Notes under the pieces: generated by a model
Database searches by the model: none
Seen by the model: only the letters and a program-made list of their open reading frames with translations
Told to the model about the DNA's origin: nothing
Made by a program: the position numbers and the translations under genes
Shown here: positions 61,246 through 64,000 of the stretch, piece by piece
Position numbering within the stretch: the stretch's first letter is position 1
How the letters are laid out: each line of letters starts with the position of its first letter
Origin: Lepidostoma basale
Lineage: Eukaryota; Arthropoda; Insecta; Trichoptera; Lepidostomatidae
DNA length: 64,000 bases
Assembly: GCA_022606425.2 (NCBI GenBank)
Contig: JAHDVF020000997.1
Span: forward strand, 1 to 64,000
Direction: 5' to 3'

Positions 61246-61697
61246 TCCATTAATATTCTGACCCACCCATTTCTCGGAGCCTGTTCTTCGGATCCAGATG
61301 TCCAACTGTCTCGCCATCTTTTAGGTGGTATTCCTGCAGGTCGATTTACGGTTGGTACTTTATTTGCGGCTATATTTATCACTCTTCCAGAACATGCTCT
61401 TTCCACATGATCTCTCCAGTAGCGTCTTCTCAGTCTTCCCCATCGCACGACATCTTCTACATTGCAGATCTTTCTTATTTCGGAATTTCTTATTCTGTCT
61501 CGGAGTGTCGTTCCCGCAACGGATCGGAGAGTCTTTATTTCTGTGGTTCTTAAGAGACTTTTTGTTTTGATGGTGTCAGCTCTCGTTTCTATTCCATATG
61601 TCATTATAGGACGTACGCATGTCTTGTAGATTCGAATTTTGCTCTCCTTTAGCATATTTTTATTTTTCCAAACAGCATTCGTCAAGCAAACAGACAC
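61246..61697 (-). pseudogene. LINE family L4, C-terminus, longest open copy
   Basis: 156 codons open on the minus strand (61697-61227): NMLKESKIRIYKTCVRPIMT, YGIETRADTIKTKSLLRTTE, KTLRSVAGTTLRDRIRNSEI, WGRLRRRYWRDHVERACSGR and IPPKRWRDSWTSGSEEQAPR. This is the region from just after the RT to the basic tail. It lacks the extra residues found at the fused 5' end of 33640-34104. Truncated and presumed dead. Confidence 0.8.
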
Positions 61698-61744
61698 AAT
61701 TTTTATTTATTAATAATAATAAATAATAAATATACTGTAAATTT

Positions 61745-61815
61745 TAAAGCGCCGTTTTTGCGATGTAATTGCTTCAAGGGCGCATCAAAACGTGTTTTAA
61801 ATCTAAATATGAACG
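61745..61815. repeat. Dispersed repeat shared with 3346-3420
   Basis: AAAGCGCCGTTTTTGCGATG and GGGCGCATCAAAACGTGTTT correspond to 3346-3410 with a few changes. Family unknown. Confidence 0.5.
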
Positions 61816-62270
61816 CTGCATCAAATGTTAGCGATCGGTTATCGGATTAAAACATTATTTTAAAAAAAACTGAAAAAACGTTTCCTATTCTCTAAATCTT
61901 TATATTAATAAATAACACTTATTTAATTGACCGTAACTATCATTTTTCCTTCTTGGCAGCGACACTGCTATTTTAGTTTTCGCAACAGTCATATTTACGA
62001 AGACTAATATCGCCAAAATATGCCTTTGAAAGCTCGGACACTAAAAAATACAAGATGGCTACAATCTGCGACACGAAAATTTGTTTCAAGGGCGAAAATT
62101 TGTTTCAAAATCAAATGTTTAGAGATAGAGTTCACTCAACTTGTTACAAAATTATTTAACCTTCTCACAAGTTTTTTCGGACATTGTCCTGAACCAAATT
62201 CGTTTAGACATGGTGGGCTGCACGGAAAACTTTTAATTTAATTGATAATTTATTAACTATTTACTGAAAG
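61816..62270. other. No recognisable feature
   Basis: AT-rich. A short direct repeat TTTGTTTCAAGGGCGAAAAT / TTTGTTTCAAAATC lies at 62077-62110. The open frame at 62020-62241 has no recognised motif. Confidence 0.35.
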
Positions 62271-62274
62271 CTTG

Positions 62275-62550
62275 GAGTTGGTAAAATAAGTATGAAAGTA
62301 GGATAAATGCCGTAGAAATGAGGTCTCTAATAAAAATGTGCGGAAAATCAGTGTATGATAGAATAACTAATAAAGAAGCCAGAAAAGAATGTGCGGATGA
62401 ATGCGTCCTAAATAAAATTAAGAAAGGGTCACTAAGATGGTTTGGATATATGCAAGTAATGGATGAGGAAAGAATGGTTTAAAATATATATATAAAAGTG
62501 ATGTGAATTGGAAATGAAGTCGAGAAAGGCCAAGGAATAACTGGCTTCAC
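62275..62550 (+). pseudogene. LINE family L1t fragment, first of an alternating trio
   Basis: ESRINAVEMRSL-like start, IKMCGKSVYDRITNKEARKE and KIKKGSLRWFGYMQVMDEER are readable, then the frame fails and the sequence ends near the RKAKE stretch. It carries no tail. Confidence 0.65.
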
Positions 62551-62564
62551 CAAACAACAAGAAC

Positions 62565-62835
62565 AAACCGTCACGCTGTTTCCCCGCAGGGGTAGGCAGA
62601 GAGAATAGACCGCCACACTACTCTATCCTAGCACACCTCTCTAGATTCCTCCACATTCATACAGCAAGTCATACACGCACGTCGATTCTTCCGATTTCTA
62701 ACATGACCAACCTTTAAAATTTGATTAATTTGGTCATGCCATGTTTTCCTCGGTCTGCCTCGACTCGGTACTCCATTTACATCATTAACGTATACTTTCA
62801 TAACCATTCTTTCTCCATCCATGCGCTCCATATGT
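62565..62835 (-). pseudogene. LINE family L1t, C-terminal fragment, open
   Basis: Minus strand (62831-62628): MERMDGERMVMKVYVNDVNG, SRGRPRKTWHDQINQILKVG and RKNRRACMTCCMNVEESREV, then the terminal block. The tail is replaced by CAA-rich DNA. It sits between two plus-strand L1t fragments. Confidence 0.75.
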
Positions 62836-62995
62836 CCTCACCAAATTAATCAATTACTGAAAGGCAGCCACGTTCGAAGTAGAAATGATGTGTGAATGTA
62901 GAAGAGTCGCGAGAGTTATGTCAGGATAGAACAGTGTGGCGGTCCATCCTCTCTGCCTACCCCTTCGCGGAAACGGCGTGATGGTTAGTTAGTTA
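62836..62995 (+). pseudogene. LINE family L1t, terminal fragment with TTAG tail
   Basis: CACCAAATTAATCAATTACT through TCGCGGAAACGGCGTGATGG and TTAGTTAGTTA. The sequence begins exactly where the minus-strand fragment ends. Confidence 0.65.
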
Positions 62996-63159
62996 TATAA
63001 TTTATTTATAATTGTTTTATTTAGATGACCGAAAATTCGTTACTTCTTTTCTTCGCTATTTATTAACCGCTGAAAAAAATACATTACGTAAATGATTGCA
63101 AATTGATTTTCACGGTAAATTTTCATTTGTAAATTACAGAAAATACAATTTATAATTTT

Positions 63160-63380
63160 GAAATGGCAATGGGCAGGTCACGTAGCCAGAAGCTCGGACG
63201 AAAAATTGACAAGAAGACTGGTGACTTGGAGACCATGGAACGCAGAGAGAAGTGCAGGGCGACCGCATCTATGGTGGAAGGATGACCTGAACCGACAAGT
63301 TGGCATAACTTAGATATAGTCTGCACAACACAGAGTGGCGTAGAAGCGAAGAATGGAGAAGACCTTGAAGTAGAAATACG
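63160..63380 (+). pseudogene. RTE-like LINE (L5), terminal fragment
   Basis: Plus strand: KWQWAGHVARSSDEKLTRRL, VTWRPWNAERSAGRPHLWWK, DDLNRQVGIT, then frame-shifted DSAQHRVAWKRRMEKTLK. Compare KLKWQWAGHLARQGGNRWAP at 37.8-38.4 kb. The tail is GAAG-rich. Confidence 0.7.
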
Positions 63381-63603
63381 TATTTTTCTTTACTTTTTTA
63401 GTTGGATACACATATCTATTTTTATATACATGTATAAAATTTAAAAAAACTTTATAATATAATAATTTTACAACTAAATTGGTTTATAATGCGTAAATAT
63501 ATATTATTATTGGAATGGAATCTTAAATATAGATAGTATTTTTCTTTAGTTTTTTAGTTGGATACACATATCTATTTGTATATAAATGTATAAAAATTGT
63601 GTA

Positions 63604-63865
63604 CACTTTAACTAACTGACTAACTAACTAACCATCACGCCGTCTCCCCGAAGGGGTAGGCAGAAAGAGTGGACTGCCACACATTTCTTTTCTGACACAT
63701 TTTTTTTGATTCCTCAACATTCATACATCGTGTCATGCACGCGCGTCGATTTCTCTGACTCCTCGCATTGCCGACATTCAATATTTGATTTATTTGATCG
63801 TGCCACGTTTTCCTCGGTCTTCCTCTGTTTCTGGTTCCATTTACATCATTAACATATTACATTGT
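63604..63865 (-). pseudogene. LINE family L1t, terminal fragment
   Basis: TTAG tail (ACTGACTAACTAACTAACCA at 63611), terminal block, and RGRPRKTWHDQI region to about 63860. The flanks on both sides share an AT-rich segment (TTAGTTGGATACACATATCT at 63399 and 63556, ATGCGTAAATATATATTA at 63489, ATGCGTAAACATATATTT at 63909), a local duplication around the insertion. Confidence 0.7.
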
Positions 63866-64000
63866 ACACTTTATAATATAATAATTGTATAACTAAAAGG
63901 ATTTATGATGCGTAAACATATATTTTTATTGAAATGGAATCTTGAATACAGATTTTCGAAGGATTTGGCTTTATATGAACTAAATATGAACGCATCGTTA

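Noticed and set aside
1..64000. CRISPR array, operon or bacterial gene content
   Set aside because: No spaced direct repeats of CRISPR type and no dense coding. The repeat content is eukaryotic.

Overview
The window looks like gene-free, repeat-saturated DNA from an invertebrate, most likely an insect with a large AT-rich genome. The evidence is decayed non-LTR retrotransposons of several families, mariner, hAT and PIF/Harbinger-type DNA elements, tRNA-derived SINEs, AT-rich sequence and no recognisable host exon. No open reading frame longer than about 400 codons exists, and the longest is a broken reverse transcriptase. I cannot name the order from this sequence.

Layout. 0-5 kb: end of a foldback MITE, a Harbinger-like MITE, chimeric LINE 3' ends, and an intact-looking hammerhead ribozyme at 4.15 kb. 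5-17 kb: many short LINE fragments in both orientations, four hammerhead-type repeats, a tRNA-SINE and a CR1/L2-like LINE tail. 17-20 kb: mariner-like remnants with a nested MITE. 19.9-23.1 kb: a three-level nest of a Harbinger-like element containing a hammerhead foldback repeat, itself split by a 2.07-kb LINE with a 9-bp target duplication. 23-33 kb: LINE fragments, a GC-rich tandem-repeat block (24.6-24.9 kb), an hAT MITE, a LINE-tailed SINE and more hammerhead repeats. 32.9-33.3 kb: a complete foldback MITE. 33-47 kb: LINE ends, Harbinger MITEs, a mariner deletion derivative and an hAT MITE with a perfect 8-bp duplication. 47-64 kb: hammerhead palindromes, including an inverted pair at 53.6 kb, a 39-bp minisatellite, a mariner cluster and LINE tails.

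The main discovery-grade signal is the density of type I hammerhead ribozyme motifs. At least twelve sites carry both invariant core boxes (CUGANGA and GAAA), usually with a short loopless stem III and a complementary stem I. They fall into five or more sequence families and mostly sit inside AT-rich palindromic repeats without proteins, often as divergent or convergent pairs. This matches hammerheads known from Penelope-like elements and retrozymes, but no Penelope protein is present here. A second unexpected signal is the 8-mer TACGAGTA/TACTCGTA, present 17 times where I estimate 2-3 by chance. In comparisons with repeat copies it appears as a 6-bp insertion at a TA dinucleotide, which suggests excision footprints of a TA-targeting transposon.

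Family names used below. L1t: LINE whose 3' end is a TTAG/GTTA microsatellite. L2t: LINE with a TTTGA-repeat tail. L3: LINE ending in RWIGHVIRQEG plus RGRPRREYLEDL. L4: LINE with CVRPIMTYG and RPPKRW. L5: RTE-like LINEs with GAA-rich tails. L6: CR1/L2-like tail. L7: LINE with AQDRDAFAAVIANVRGT. L8: LINE with KWQWIGHTLRR. H1 to H7 are hammerhead repeat families. All clade names are inferred from remembered motif patterns and were not searched.
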